Source of the DNA: Streptococcus sp. SK643
Lineage (GTDB): Bacteria; Bacillota; Bacilli; Lactobacillales; Streptococcaceae
Direction: 5' to 3'
DNA length: 64,000 bases
Assembly (NCBI RefSeq): GCF_000259505.1
Contig: NZ_AJMM01000020.1
Coordinates: 1 to 64,000 of the forward strand
A program made the position numbers and the translations under genes. Shown here piece after piece: positions 11,714 to 19,183 of the stretch. Every line of letters starts with the position of its first letter. Position 1 is the stretch's first letter. The notes under the pieces are model-generated. The model made no database searches. It worked only from the letters and a program-made list of their open reading frames with translations, and was not told the DNA's origin.

Positions 11714-12859
11714 TTATTCAGCTAAGAGTACTTCTTTGATGGTTTGCTTTTGGAGTTTTCTGTTGGATAGATAAAAGAGGCTTTCATAAACCACAGCAAA
11801 ACCGATCAAAGTCCAGAAGCAAACATTCCCATCAAAGTGATGCTCAATCTTTTCAGGAACCGTATCTTTGATCACACCAATCAAGATTTCCATGATAGCG
11901 TACTGATAAGCAGTCCCAAGAACAAATCCTAGATAGGCCCAGAAACGATAGGGAGATAGGATATGGCCTTGGCATTCACGATCTGTGTAGCCAAAAGCCT
12001 TCATAAGAGCCAGGGTTTCGCGACTTTCTGAGACGACAATCCCCAACGACAAAAAGAGAATAGAGAAAGAAAGGATCAAGCCAATCATGATCATCATGGT
12101 TTGGATGATGTCATCTGTGTAGTCCCTTAGACCAAAGGACAATTGAACCATGGCCGCAAAACACATAGAGCCAAAGACTACAAAAAACAGGATAGATTTT
12201 CTCCCCCAAATTAGTGACGAAGACAGCTCTTTTAGGAAGTCTTTCTCTTTCTTAGGAGCCCTCTTTCTCCTTTTGACCTTGATTGGTGTTGGGGACTTTT
12301 TCAATAAGCGAAGAGCCGGCGTTTGTAGTTGTCTTCTAGCATAACCAACCGCGATAAGCATAAAAAATGCCGTTGGAAGGACCACAAAAGCAAGCAAGAG
12401 CTGCCAATGAAAATGAATGGTGATTTCTGGCAGGATCCCCTTTTCATTCCGGAAGTCATAAAAATGCCCCATCATAAGAAAAGAAGCGAAATAGCCAAGA
12501 AGCGCTCCGGCACCAAAACTGAGCCCGAATGCCCAAAATCGTTTAGCCAACTGGCCATTGCTATAGCCCAAAGCCTTTAAAATTCCTAATTGTTCCTTGT
12601 GATCATCGACAAATTGTTTGATATAAAAACACATGAGAAGGACCGACGTCAAGGACAAGACGACTCCACTGACCATAGCCACCATCCAGGAAAGCGAAAC
12701 CTGAGCGTCATAGTAGGTCTGAATCATGGGATTAGTTTTAGAAATCTCCAACTGCTCGATATCAAGGTAAAAATTCAAGAAGAGATTGGCCACAAAGACC
12801 GCACAAGCCCCAATTATACTGACGACAACTAATTTTCGAATATCTTTTACTGAAAACAT
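11714..12859 (-). CDS. ABC transporter permease, FtsX-like
   Basis: 381-aa integral membrane protein. One N-terminal membrane helix (LVVVSIIGACAVFVANLFL) is followed by a short extracytoplasmic segment (about 30-50) and helix bundles at about 55-75, 105-130 and 150-175. A basic cytoplasmic loop (IKVKRRKRAPKKEKDFLKEL) precedes further helices at about 220-240, 255-275, 305-325 and 345-365. Two FtsX-like halves with FYIKQFVDDHKEQLGILKALGYSN, the coupling-helix signature, and ALMKAFGYTDRE as its repeat. Works with the adjacent ATPase; substrate unknown, probably a drug, peptide or lipid. Confidence 0.82.
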   Translation of the reverse strand: MFSVKDIRKLVVVSIIGACAVFVANLFLNFYLDIEQLEISKTNPMIQTYYDAQVSLSWMVAMVSGVVLSLTSVLLMCFYIKQFVDDHKEQLGILKALGYSNGQLAKRFWAFGLSFGAGALLGYFASFLMMGHFYDFRNEKGILPEITIHFHWQLLLAFVVLPTAFFMLIAVGYARRQLQTPALRLLKKSPTPIKVKRRKRAPKKEKDFLKELSSSLIWGRKSILFFVVFGSMCFAAMVQLSFGLRDYTDDIIQTMMIMIGLILSFSILFLSLGIVVSESRETLALMKAFGYTDRECQGHILSPYRFWAYLGFVLGTAYQYAIMEILIGVIKDTVPEKIEHHFDGNVCFWTLIGFAVVYESLFYLSNRKLQKQTIKEVLLAE

Positions 12860-12862
12860 GGC

Positions 12863-13543
12863 TTACCATCCAATCTCATAAGCAGTCTGAGGCCGATCAT
12901 TGGTCACAACTTCGGTAATCTTGCCACTATTGACACGAATAATAGTTCTTGCCATATTCGCAATATTTTGGTTGTGCGTCACCATGATGAGGGTAAAGCC
13001 CAGCTTTTCCTTTAACTCCCAGATATAGTCGAGAATCTTGCGTCCTGTTTCTTCATCCAGGGCTCCCGTCGGCTCATCTAAGAAAAGAATCTCTGGCTTT
13101 TTGGCCAAGGCCCGAGCAATGGAGACTCTCTGCTGTTCCCCACCTGACAATTCACTCGGATACTTGTCCAGCTTATCGCCAAGGCCCAAATCCTCGATAA
13201 TCTGCAAAAAATTATGATTGTTTGCCAGGTCTGCCCCCATCTTTACATTCTGTCTGACTGTTAGATTAGGCAATAAATAATATTGCTGAAAAATAAAGGC
13301 AATCTTCTCACGTCTAAAGGCTGTCAATTGAGTATCTGTGAGTTGAGCCAAATCCTGTCCTTGAATGAGGATATGTCCCTCGTCTACCTTTTCTAAACCT
13401 GACAGAACGTTTAAGAGAGTTGACTTGCCTGATCCAGAAGGACCGAGGATAACCACATCATCCTGATCTTGAATCTGCAAATCAATCCCTTTTAAAACCT
13501 TGGTTTGGCCGTAACTTTTGTGCACATTTTCTAGTTGAATCAT
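12863..13543 (-). CDS. ABC transporter ATP-binding protein, MacB/LolD type
   Basis: 226 aa with Walker [11 protein letters not shown]-loop [10 protein letters not shown], signature LSGGEQQR, Walker [13 protein letters not shown] and switch histidine VTHN. This is the subfamily that pairs with FtsX-like permeases. Start at [12 protein letters not shown] (13543): its ATG overlaps the stop of tetR (ATGA), with AGGAAAG upstream. The longer in-frame start lies inside tetR. Confidence 0.92.
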   Translation of the reverse strand: MIQLENVHKSYGQTKVLKGIDLQIQDQDDVVILGPSGSGKSTLLNVLSGLEKVDEGHILIQGQDLAQLTDTQLTAFRREKIAFIFQQYYLLPNLTVRQNVKMGADLANNHNFLQIIEDLGLGDKLDKYPSELSGGEQQRVSIARALAKKPEILFLDEPTGALDEETGRKILDYIWELKEKLGFTLIMVTHNQNIANMARTIIRVNSGKITEVVTNDRPQTAYEIGW

Positions 13544-14115
13544 TTCTTTCCTACCATTTCTTTGATGAGAGATTGACAAACCTCTGTCAGTAATCCAATC
13601 ACTTCTTCCATGCTGAATTGATAAAGGCCAAAAGCAACCATTGAGGCCATCCCGTGTGAGTAGATAAATAGATGCTGATACAAGCGACCAGCCTCCTCTA
13701 CAGTCAAAGGATAGTCTGCGACGATCGAATCCAGAACCAATTGGTAACTATGATCCTTCACGGGAAGAAAATCTTGAAAGCGACGAATCGGATCTTTGCT
13801 GGGATTTTGGAAAAGCAATTGAAAGAGTTGGGGTTCTTTTGAGGCGAAAAGGATATAAGCAACCCCGACGGATCGAAAAGGCTTCTCATCTTCTAAGGCC
13901 TTACGAATATACTCCACCACGACCATTTCCGCAGCACTTATAACCTCTGCTTGTAACTCGGCCATATTGGCAAATTGCCCAAAAATGACTCTTGGTGTGG
14001 CTCCCAGTTGCTTCGCTAATGCTCGAGCCGTCAAACTAGCCATGCCCTCTTCTCTCACCAATTGTAAAGCTGTCCCAATGATAGCCTCTTTACTAAATTT
14101 AACCTTTGGTGGCAT
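13540..14115 (-). CDS. TetR/AcrR family regulator
   Basis: 191 aa. The N-terminal helix-turn-helix is FSKEAIIGTALQLVREEGMASLTARALAKQLGATPRVIFGQFANMAEL. The C-terminal ligand domain includes AYILFASKEPQLFQLLF and a helical dimerisation end, as in TetR_C WHG-type regulators. I start it at MPPKVKFSKEA; an ATG at 14136 would fall in the operator. Adjacent palindromes at 14128-14157 suggest it represses its own operon with the ABC exporter. Confidence 0.88.
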   Translation of the reverse strand: MPPKVKFSKEAIIGTALQLVREEGMASLTARALAKQLGATPRVIFGQFANMAELQAEVISAAEMVVVEYIRKALEDEKPFRSVGVAYILFASKEPQLFQLLFQNPSKDPIRRFQDFLPVKDHSYQLVLDSIVADYPLTVEEAGRLYQHLFIYSHGMASMVAFGLYQFSMEEVIGLLTEVCQSLIKEMVGKK

Positions 14116-14127
14116 AAGACTCCTTTC

Positions 14128-14157
14128 GCGCAACATTAGTTGCGCAACGATTGTTGC
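14128..14157 (-). promoter_or_regulatory. Tandem TetR operator palindromes
   Basis: Two inverted repeats overlapping by two bases: GCGCAAC-N4-GTTGCGC (14128-14145) and GCAAC-N4-GTTGC (14144-14157). They lie just downstream of the -10 box, where a bound repressor would block transcription. Confidence 0.85.
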
Positions 14158-14161
14158 ATAA

Positions 14162-14191
14162 AGAATACCATAAAAAAGAAAGACTTGTCAA
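14162..14191 (-). promoter_or_regulatory. Promoter of the TetR-ABC operon
   Basis: TTGACA (14186-14191), 18-bp spacer, TATTCT (14162-14167) on the minus strand, immediately upstream of the operator. Confidence 0.8.
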
Positions 14192-14232
14192 GAAAAAACT
14201 GTAAAACACAAAACAAAAAGACAGCGAACTTT

Positions 14233-15810
14233 TTATTTCTTTGCTACCCAGCCGATGGCATCGCTTGGTGGATTTTCTGTATCAATCCAGATGAATTCAA
14301 TACCAATTTCCCCATTTTTAAACTTAGTCAAACGAAGACCATTGATTTCAAGTTCATTGAGTCGTTGACCTGTCAAGACTTCTCGTTTTTTCAACTGGAA
14401 GACTCCTCGTAAAATCCAGTTGCCAAGAATTTCTTGCTTATCAGTTGACTGAATTGCCTTTCCAGCTTCTTGATTTATATAGGCGTTAATAGCATCACCA
14501 GAAGATAAAAAGCGTAGTTTAAAAGTTCTTTCTTCTTTAGATAGAGCTAATTTTTTAGTTCCAGGTTCAAAAGTCCCAAATCCAGAGCCAAAGAAGTCTG
14601 GCCTTTCGTCATGGAAGTTCTTAGAGTCAGGCAGGGGAATGTAAACTTCACTAACTGGACGATATACAAGTTGTTCAATTTCTTTAATAAGTTTTTCATT
14701 GCCAGTATTATGAACAAAGTGAATCAAGTCCTCACGAATAACCTTCATCTGAACTTTTTCTTCCTTGCCAGTCCACTTTTTCAAGAGGATTTCTTCTAAA
14801 GAAAAAGTCACAAAGGCTAGTTCTTCTGGAGCCAGACTGTCTTTGAATTTTTCCTGAATCTTTAGAATCCGTGGCAGACGATCTTTCTTAGCTAGTTTTG
14901 ATCCTCCGTTAAAAGCATTGAAACCAGAGTTTTCTTCCACATTTCCATGTTTATCTGTAATAACCCAAGACACTGTTTCTAAGATATCGGTTTTATCCTT
15001 TTTAGCTGTCAGTAAATGAAGGTTTTCAAAGAGAGAAAAAGGATCTTCAATATAATGAACGTCCCAAGTATCTACCACAATGTCTTTATTGTTAAAAGTC
15101 ATGTGGAGCTGGCTGTCAGCCGCTGTATACTTGTAGTGGTGTTGCCCATCCGTAAATCGAAAATTGGTTGGATTGTTTTTGGTGGTAGAACCTTCAATGA
15201 CCAGGTTATCAATATCGACTGGTAAATAAGATGTTTCACCAACAAAAATCTTAGGATTTTCTCCCTTTGGTGTCGGCATCAAAACGTGATAAACAGCTTC
15301 AACATTGACCGAATCTGAGTTGAATCCCTTGATTTGTGCCTTAGATGATTCGATTCTCTGATTCCTAAGGATCGCAATCTTTCGCGCCAACTCTTCATAG
15401 CGTTGGTAGTTTTCCTTGTCTGCAGCTTCTTTATCAGCAGCAATATCCGCATGAAACTTGATATCACCCAATAAGTCCGTCCAAGATTGAGAATCTTTCT
15501 TGAACTGGGCAATTTTTTGGTCTCCTGAATTAATCCCAAAAGATTTGATACCTACTAGGTATTTATGATTTTCATCCACAACGACAGAGGCATCATAGGA
15601 GGTATTGGCAATATCTTCCCCAACCGCATTAAAAGCCTTCTGGAAGACTGTTTCTTGAAATTTAGAATTAACAATCGGAGCAACATAATTCTCTGTTTGT
15701 CCCTCATCTTCGGATTCTGCCTTTTGAGAGAAAGCTTGGCTCAAGCTAGCGAAGTTGGTAATTAAGGTTTTGTATTTGTCTTTTTGTTCAGACTTTAGAT
15801 GTTCCCACAT
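14233..15810 (-). CDS. Putative type II restriction endonuclease partner of the C5 methyltransferase
   Basis: The 525-aa soluble protein lies directly downstream of a C5-cytosine methyltransferase, the usual place of a cognate endonuclease. The N-terminal third has a plausible PD-(D/E)XK core: FQETVFQKAFNAVGE, then SYDASVVVDENHKYLVGIKSFG, with Asp73 and the G-I-K lysine (Lys89) at suitable spacing. The centre (LIFGET-like SYLPVDIDNLVIEGS) and C-terminus (IEFIWIDTENPPSDAIGW) resemble no fold I can name. No membrane segment. A terminator separates it from the methyltransferase, and its own -10 box (TATACT, 15833-15838) lies 23 bp before the start. Assignment rests mainly on context. Confidence 0.7.
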   Translation of the reverse strand: MWEHLKSEQKDKYKTLITNFASLSQAFSQKAESEDEGQTENYVAPIVNSKFQETVFQKAFNAVGEDIANTSYDASVVVDENHKYLVGIKSFGINSGDQKIAQFKKDSQSWTDLLGDIKFHADIAADKEAADKENYQRYEELARKIAILRNQRIESSKAQIKGFNSDSVNVEAVYHVLMPTPKGENPKIFVGETSYLPVDIDNLVIEGSTTKNNPTNFRFTDGQHHYKYTAADSQLHMTFNNKDIVVDTWDVHYIEDPFSLFENLHLLTAKKDKTDILETVSWVITDKHGNVEENSGFNAFNGGSKLAKKDRLPRILKIQEKFKDSLAPEELAFVTFSLEEILLKKWTGKEEKVQMKVIREDLIHFVHNTGNEKLIKEIEQLVYRPVSEVYIPLPDSKNFHDERPDFFGSGFGTFEPGTKKLALSKEERTFKLRFLSSGDAINAYINQEAGKAIQSTDKQEILGNWILRGVFQLKKREVLTGQRLNELEINGLRLTKFKNGEIGIEFIWIDTENPPSDAIGWVAKK

Positions 15811-15832
15811 AAGCGCCCTCTTTTCTATTTTC

Positions 15833-15838
15833 AGTATA
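15833..15838 (-). promoter_or_regulatory. Possible promoter of the endonuclease gene
   Basis: TATACT preceded by TTGA (minus strand), directly after the T tract of the terminator that follows the methyltransferase. No clear -35. Confidence 0.45.
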
Positions 15839-15843
15839 TCAAA

Positions 15844-15870
15844 AGAAGATTAGTTTTTCACTAATCCTCT
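15844..15870 (-). terminator. Terminator between methyltransferase and endonuclease
   Basis: AGAGGATTAGT / ACTAATCTTCT hairpin with a GAAAA loop followed by TTTT in the minus direction. It lies in the 70-bp gap after the methyltransferase stop. Confidence 0.82.
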
Positions 15871-15880
15871 TATATATTCG

Positions 15881-17101
15881 TTAATTAATACTGTAAAATT
15901 CGAGTTTGCCTTGTTTTTTAACAAGTCTCAAATACTCTTCATCTGACAGAAGGGCTAAACCATCATCATAAGCCTTGATTTTTTCAAGAGCCTGATCATA
16001 GCTATCTACAAAATCCTTGACATAGGACTGACCTTCAAACTGACCATTCATTTTGGTGTAGATAATGGCAATTTTTCCTGAGCGATTAAGTTGAGATTTC
16101 CCTTGACTTTCGTTCAAAGCCTTGGCAACATTCTCTGCGATGCGTTTAATCACAGGAACAACCACGCTGTTTCCAGCTTGCTTGTATAGCTGACCATTAG
16201 AAACCCCTTCTGGGATTTTAAAGGATTTAGGATATCCTTGGACATTAAAGGTTTCTTTGGGAGTCAACTTCCGAATCTCGCCACTGTCCGTCAAAATCAA
16301 TGGAACATTGTGTCCACCTGTTCCCATATTTGCTGTTAGAGTTGGGACAACACCGTTTTTATTTTCACGGACATACTGACGGCGCCACTGGTAAACCGTA
16401 TCTTGACTAGTGACTTCAAATTTCAACTGGTCGTAGAAATTCTGCTTGCCTTCACGGTAGTAGTAGATCTCGTCTAGCTGATCGTCGAAGTTAATCACAT
16501 CCTGAAGACTCGTAGTCAGCTTGATTTCCTCTGGGAATTCAAACAAGTCATAAGCTTCCTTGCTATCAAAACCAACAATGTAGATCCTTTCACGGTTTTG
16601 AGGGATATTTCCGTAGTCTTTTCCGTTGAGAACCTTCCACTTGATAAAGTAGTTGTTCTCGGTCAAGGCTTCACGAATAACCTTGAAAGTATTGCCATGG
16701 TCATGGCCGACCATGTTCTTGACGTTTTCGATGAAAATAGCACGAGGTTTACGCCCCTCAATCATGCGAAGCAACTCAAAGAAAAGATCGCCACGATCAT
16801 CATCAAAGCCCTTGCGATAACCCGCAATACTAAAGGCCTGACAAGGGAAACCTCCCATAATCACATCCACACGCTCAGCTGGAATGTCCTCTGGCTGAAC
16901 ATCGTGAATATCACGACCATCCAAATAGGTATCTGGATGGTTTAACTGATAAGTCTGACGCGCATACTTATCAAATTCATTGGCATACACCACTCTGAAC
17001 TCGTTGGTCTGTTCAAATCCCAACTCAATTCCCCCAACACCTGAGAAGAAAGCTGCAATGTTGTACTTCTCAGGTCGGTTCGAACTTACAGAATTTGTCA
17101 T
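15881..17101 (-). CDS. DNA (cytosine-5-)-methyltransferase
   Basis: 406 aa with the ordered C5 motifs: AAFFSGVGGIELGFE (motif I), MGGFPCQAFSIAG with catalytic Cys87 (IV), IFIENVKNM (VI), NIPQNRERIYIVGF (VIII), then a short target-recognition region (VYQWRRQYVRENKNGVVPTLTANMGTGGHNVPLI), LTPKETFNVQGYP and YKQAGNSVVVPV (IX-X). The recognition region looks like Dcm/EcoRII/SsoII-type enzymes, so a CCWGG, CCNGG or CCGG-like site is a reasonable guess only. A 60-residue C-terminal extension (LNRSGKIAIIYTKMNG onward) is extra. An extended -10 (TGTTATACT) precedes it. Confidence 0.93.
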   Translation of the reverse strand: MTNSVSSNRPEKYNIAAFFSGVGGIELGFEQTNEFRVVYANEFDKYARQTYQLNHPDTYLDGRDIHDVQPEDIPAERVDVIMGGFPCQAFSIAGYRKGFDDDRGDLFFELLRMIEGRKPRAIFIENVKNMVGHDHGNTFKVIREALTENNYFIKWKVLNGKDYGNIPQNRERIYIVGFDSKEAYDLFEFPEEIKLTTSLQDVINFDDQLDEIYYYREGKQNFYDQLKFEVTSQDTVYQWRRQYVRENKNGVVPTLTANMGTGGHNVPLILTDSGEIRKLTPKETFNVQGYPKSFKIPEGVSNGQLYKQAGNSVVVPVIKRIAENVAKALNESQGKSQLNRSGKIAIIYTKMNGQFEGQSYVKDFVDSYDQALEKIKAYDDGLALLSDEEYLRLVKKQGKLEFYSIN

Positions 17102-17173
17102 GTAGTAACCTGCTTTCTAAAATATTGACTTTTCTAGTATAACATAAATAAATTGTTACAAATAATAAATAAT

Positions 17174-17938
17174 CTATTCTCTTATAAACCAATCCAAATC
17201 ATTGCTGTTAATATTTTCGTTAAAGTGAAAATCAAGGATACTTAAGCTACTTTTTACGGGATTAAATATTTTGATATTAATTCCTTTGTGGTTATTATAT
17301 ATTTTTTTTATTGACTTTAAATGACTTTGGCTTAAACCAACTACTTTGTATTCCGAACTACTTAATAGTTGTTTTTTAAAGAAATAATCAGCAAAAAATT
17401 TACTATCAAACAGTAATATAGTACCATTAACTTGTAATTGTTCAAACAGATTCTTACCATTTATCATCATTAATGTCCAAAAAGGATCTCCTACAGTATC
17501 TTGTGATGGTGTTAAACAATACTCATTATCAAAAGAAATGAATTTATTGAATTCTTTAAACTGCATAATCTTAATTCCGTTAAAAATAGCGACTTTTTTA
17601 GCTCCGTCCTGAAAATAACTATCTTTGGAAATAAATATACCGTTTAGACCACCAACATTGCGCAGTTTATAATAAAAATCTCTTAAACTTGCAACATTGA
17701 CAGGCTTATTCCAGTCCTTACACTCGATAGCAACTCTAAAAATTGAACCTAAATGTTCGTATTCATATATAACATCAAATTGGTTTGTACTACCATCACT
17801 ACCTATCAACGTAACATCTCTGTCAACCTTTGCACTTATTCTATCTTTCATTCCTATTAGTAGATAGATTTTTTGTATGACTTTTTCGAATTCCATTCCC
17901 TTAGTAGTGCTCTTTATTTTGCTTTTTGAATTTGCCAT
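17174..17938 (-). CDS. Mrr-like PD-(D/E)XK nuclease with an unrecognised C-terminal domain
   Basis: 254 aa. The N-terminal half looks like an Mrr/restriction-type nuclease: GMEFEKVIQKIYLLIG helix, then Asp55 (NQFDVIYEY) and Glu72-Cys-Lys74 (FRVAIECKDW), a textbook PD-(D/E)XK core, followed by LRDFYYKLRNVGGLNGIFISKD. The C-terminal half (140-254) has GDPFWTLM (150-157), NGTILLFDSK, and SEYKVVGLSQSHLKSI. I cannot name this domain. The same domain occurs in the gene just upstream (three bases between stop and start). Very AT-rich compared with core genes, which points to transfer. Probably a defence nuclease; system unknown. Confidence 0.7.
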   Translation of the reverse strand: MANSKSKIKSTTKGMEFEKVIQKIYLLIGMKDRISAKVDRDVTLIGSDGSTNQFDVIYEYEHLGSIFRVAIECKDWNKPVNVASLRDFYYKLRNVGGLNGIFISKDSYFQDGAKKVAIFNGIKIMQFKEFNKFISFDNEYCLTPSQDTVGDPFWTLMMINGKNLFEQLQVNGTILLFDSKFFADYFFKKQLLSSSEYKVVGLSQSHLKSIKKIYNNHKGINIKIFNPVKSSLSILDFHFNENINSNDLDWFIRE

Positions 17939-17941
17939 AGA

Positions 17942-18685
17942 TTATTTCCTCAAATAATATTCTCGTAAATATTTAGAATCAATACTATAAACTTTAAACT
18001 CATTTAAACTGCACTGTTCGTATTGACTTAAAACTATTCCAAATTTGTTATCTGAATTAGTTTTTTCTACTAGATTCATTAAAATTCTGAGATGTTCTTG
18101 AGATAAACCAAAAACTGAATAATTGCTACTATTTACAGAATTTTGTTTTTCTGCCCATATCTTTGCCTGCTTTTTAGATAAAAATAAAAGAATGGTGTTT
18201 TCGAATGTAAAATAATTTCCATTAACATTCCCATTTAAATCAATTTCCATCAAAGTCCAAAAAGGATCGCCAATAACTTCGTTATTGGGAAGCAATACTT
18301 GTAGAGTTGAAAATACTTTCCTTTCCACTTCTTTTGCAAAATTAAATTTCCTAGTCTGTATATTACATTTCTGAGCCATTTCAATAGCTTTTGTAGAAAT
18401 ATATTGATCAAAATAAATAACTGCCCTTGGAAAAAACTTTAAATCGTTTATAACATTTGTAAAGTCCCAAATATCCTTTTCTGTTACTATGCTACCCTCG
18501 ATTATCTTAATGACAATTATTTCTATATTATTCATCTGAGTAAATTCAACATAAAGATCAAGTGAATGTTCAATAAGTTTTCCTGGGATATTTATATTTT
18601 TAAAAACCTTCGTATTCCGTAGTCTCTCCATCTTGCATCTTTCAATATACATTGAATATACGATTTCTTTTAAAGTTTGTTTCAA
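17942..18685 (-). CDS. Paralogue of the downstream nuclease, with a degenerate active site
   Basis: 247 aa; not a family I recognise. It aligns by eye along most of its length with the next gene. SLDLYVEFTQMNNIEIIVIKI matches the nuclease strand region and LKFFPRAVIYFDQYIS matches LNGIFISKDSYF. The C-terminal domain repeats GDPFWTLM (139-146), NTILLFLSK and SNYSVFGLSQEHLRIL. Asp43 is kept, but the Glu-x-Lys of the partner is replaced (Lys60, Ile62), so it is probably not a nuclease. First gene of the pair. It could be a structural or sensing partner. AT-rich. Confidence 0.65.
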   Translation of the reverse strand: MKQTLKEIVYSMYIERCKMERLRNTKVFKNINIPGKLIEHSLDLYVEFTQMNNIEIIVIKIIEGSIVTEKDIWDFTNVINDLKFFPRAVIYFDQYISTKAIEMAQKCNIQTRKFNFAKEVERKVFSTLQVLLPNNEVIGDPFWTLMEIDLNGNVNGNYFTFENTILLFLSKKQAKIWAEKQNSVNSSNYSVFGLSQEHLRILMNLVEKTNSDNKFGIVLSQYEQCSLNEFKVYSIDSKYLREYYLRK

Positions 18686-18894
18686 TATTTTTCTCCAATT
18701 ATAGTTAATTGCAGGTAGAATAGTACAACACGAATTCTAAATCATTGTTAAAAGTTAATTTACAGTGAAATGACATAAAAAATGAACAAATTAATTAGGA
18801 AATCCAAACCAATTTCTAACAATGTTTTAGAAATCTCAATGTACTACTCCAAATTCAATCCACTATATATTCTTTCATTTTTCATTATACCAAA

Positions 18895-19056
18895 AAGAGT
18901 CTGGGACAAAAAGATTTTGATTTTAGGAATTCTTTATTATAAATTTTAAAAATCGATAGATTAGACAAAAAAGCGAACAAGACAGAATTCTGAGTGTCAG
19001 ATAACTCGTTTTGTTCGCTTTTTATATTTAAGGCTAGACTTTTGTCCCAGACTCTT
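18895..19056. repeat. MITE-like element with 17-bp terminal inverted repeats and an internal hairpin
   Basis: A 162-bp segment bounded by AAGAGTCTGGGACAAAA (18895-18911) and its exact inverse TTTTGTCCCAGACTCTT (19040-19056). Inside it is a strong AAAAAGCGAACAA / TTGTTCGCTTTTT hairpin (about 18968-19024) that can act as a terminator. No ORF. It abuts the stop codon of the valS remnant. Confidence 0.75.
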
Positions 19057-19062
19057 CTGCGC

Positions 19063-19172
19063 TTATTTCACAAACTTCTTCATCTCATCAATTCGTGCTA
19101 CGGTCGTATCATACTTGCTCCTACGTTTACTTCCGCACGCGCATTACGAACAGCACGGATTAGATACTTTAG
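19063..19172 (-). pseudogene. valS 3'-end remnant with internal deletion
   Basis: 19063-19116 matches the last ~54 bp of valS (23345-23398), including the stop codon, with about six differences. It is joined directly to 19118-19165, which matches valS 23756-23803 (CTACGTTTACTTCCGCACGC and on). About 350 bp between these parts are missing. It is the left flank of the Gabija-like pair. Too short to make a protein. Confidence 0.88.
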
Positions 19173-19183
19173 ACTTTATATAT

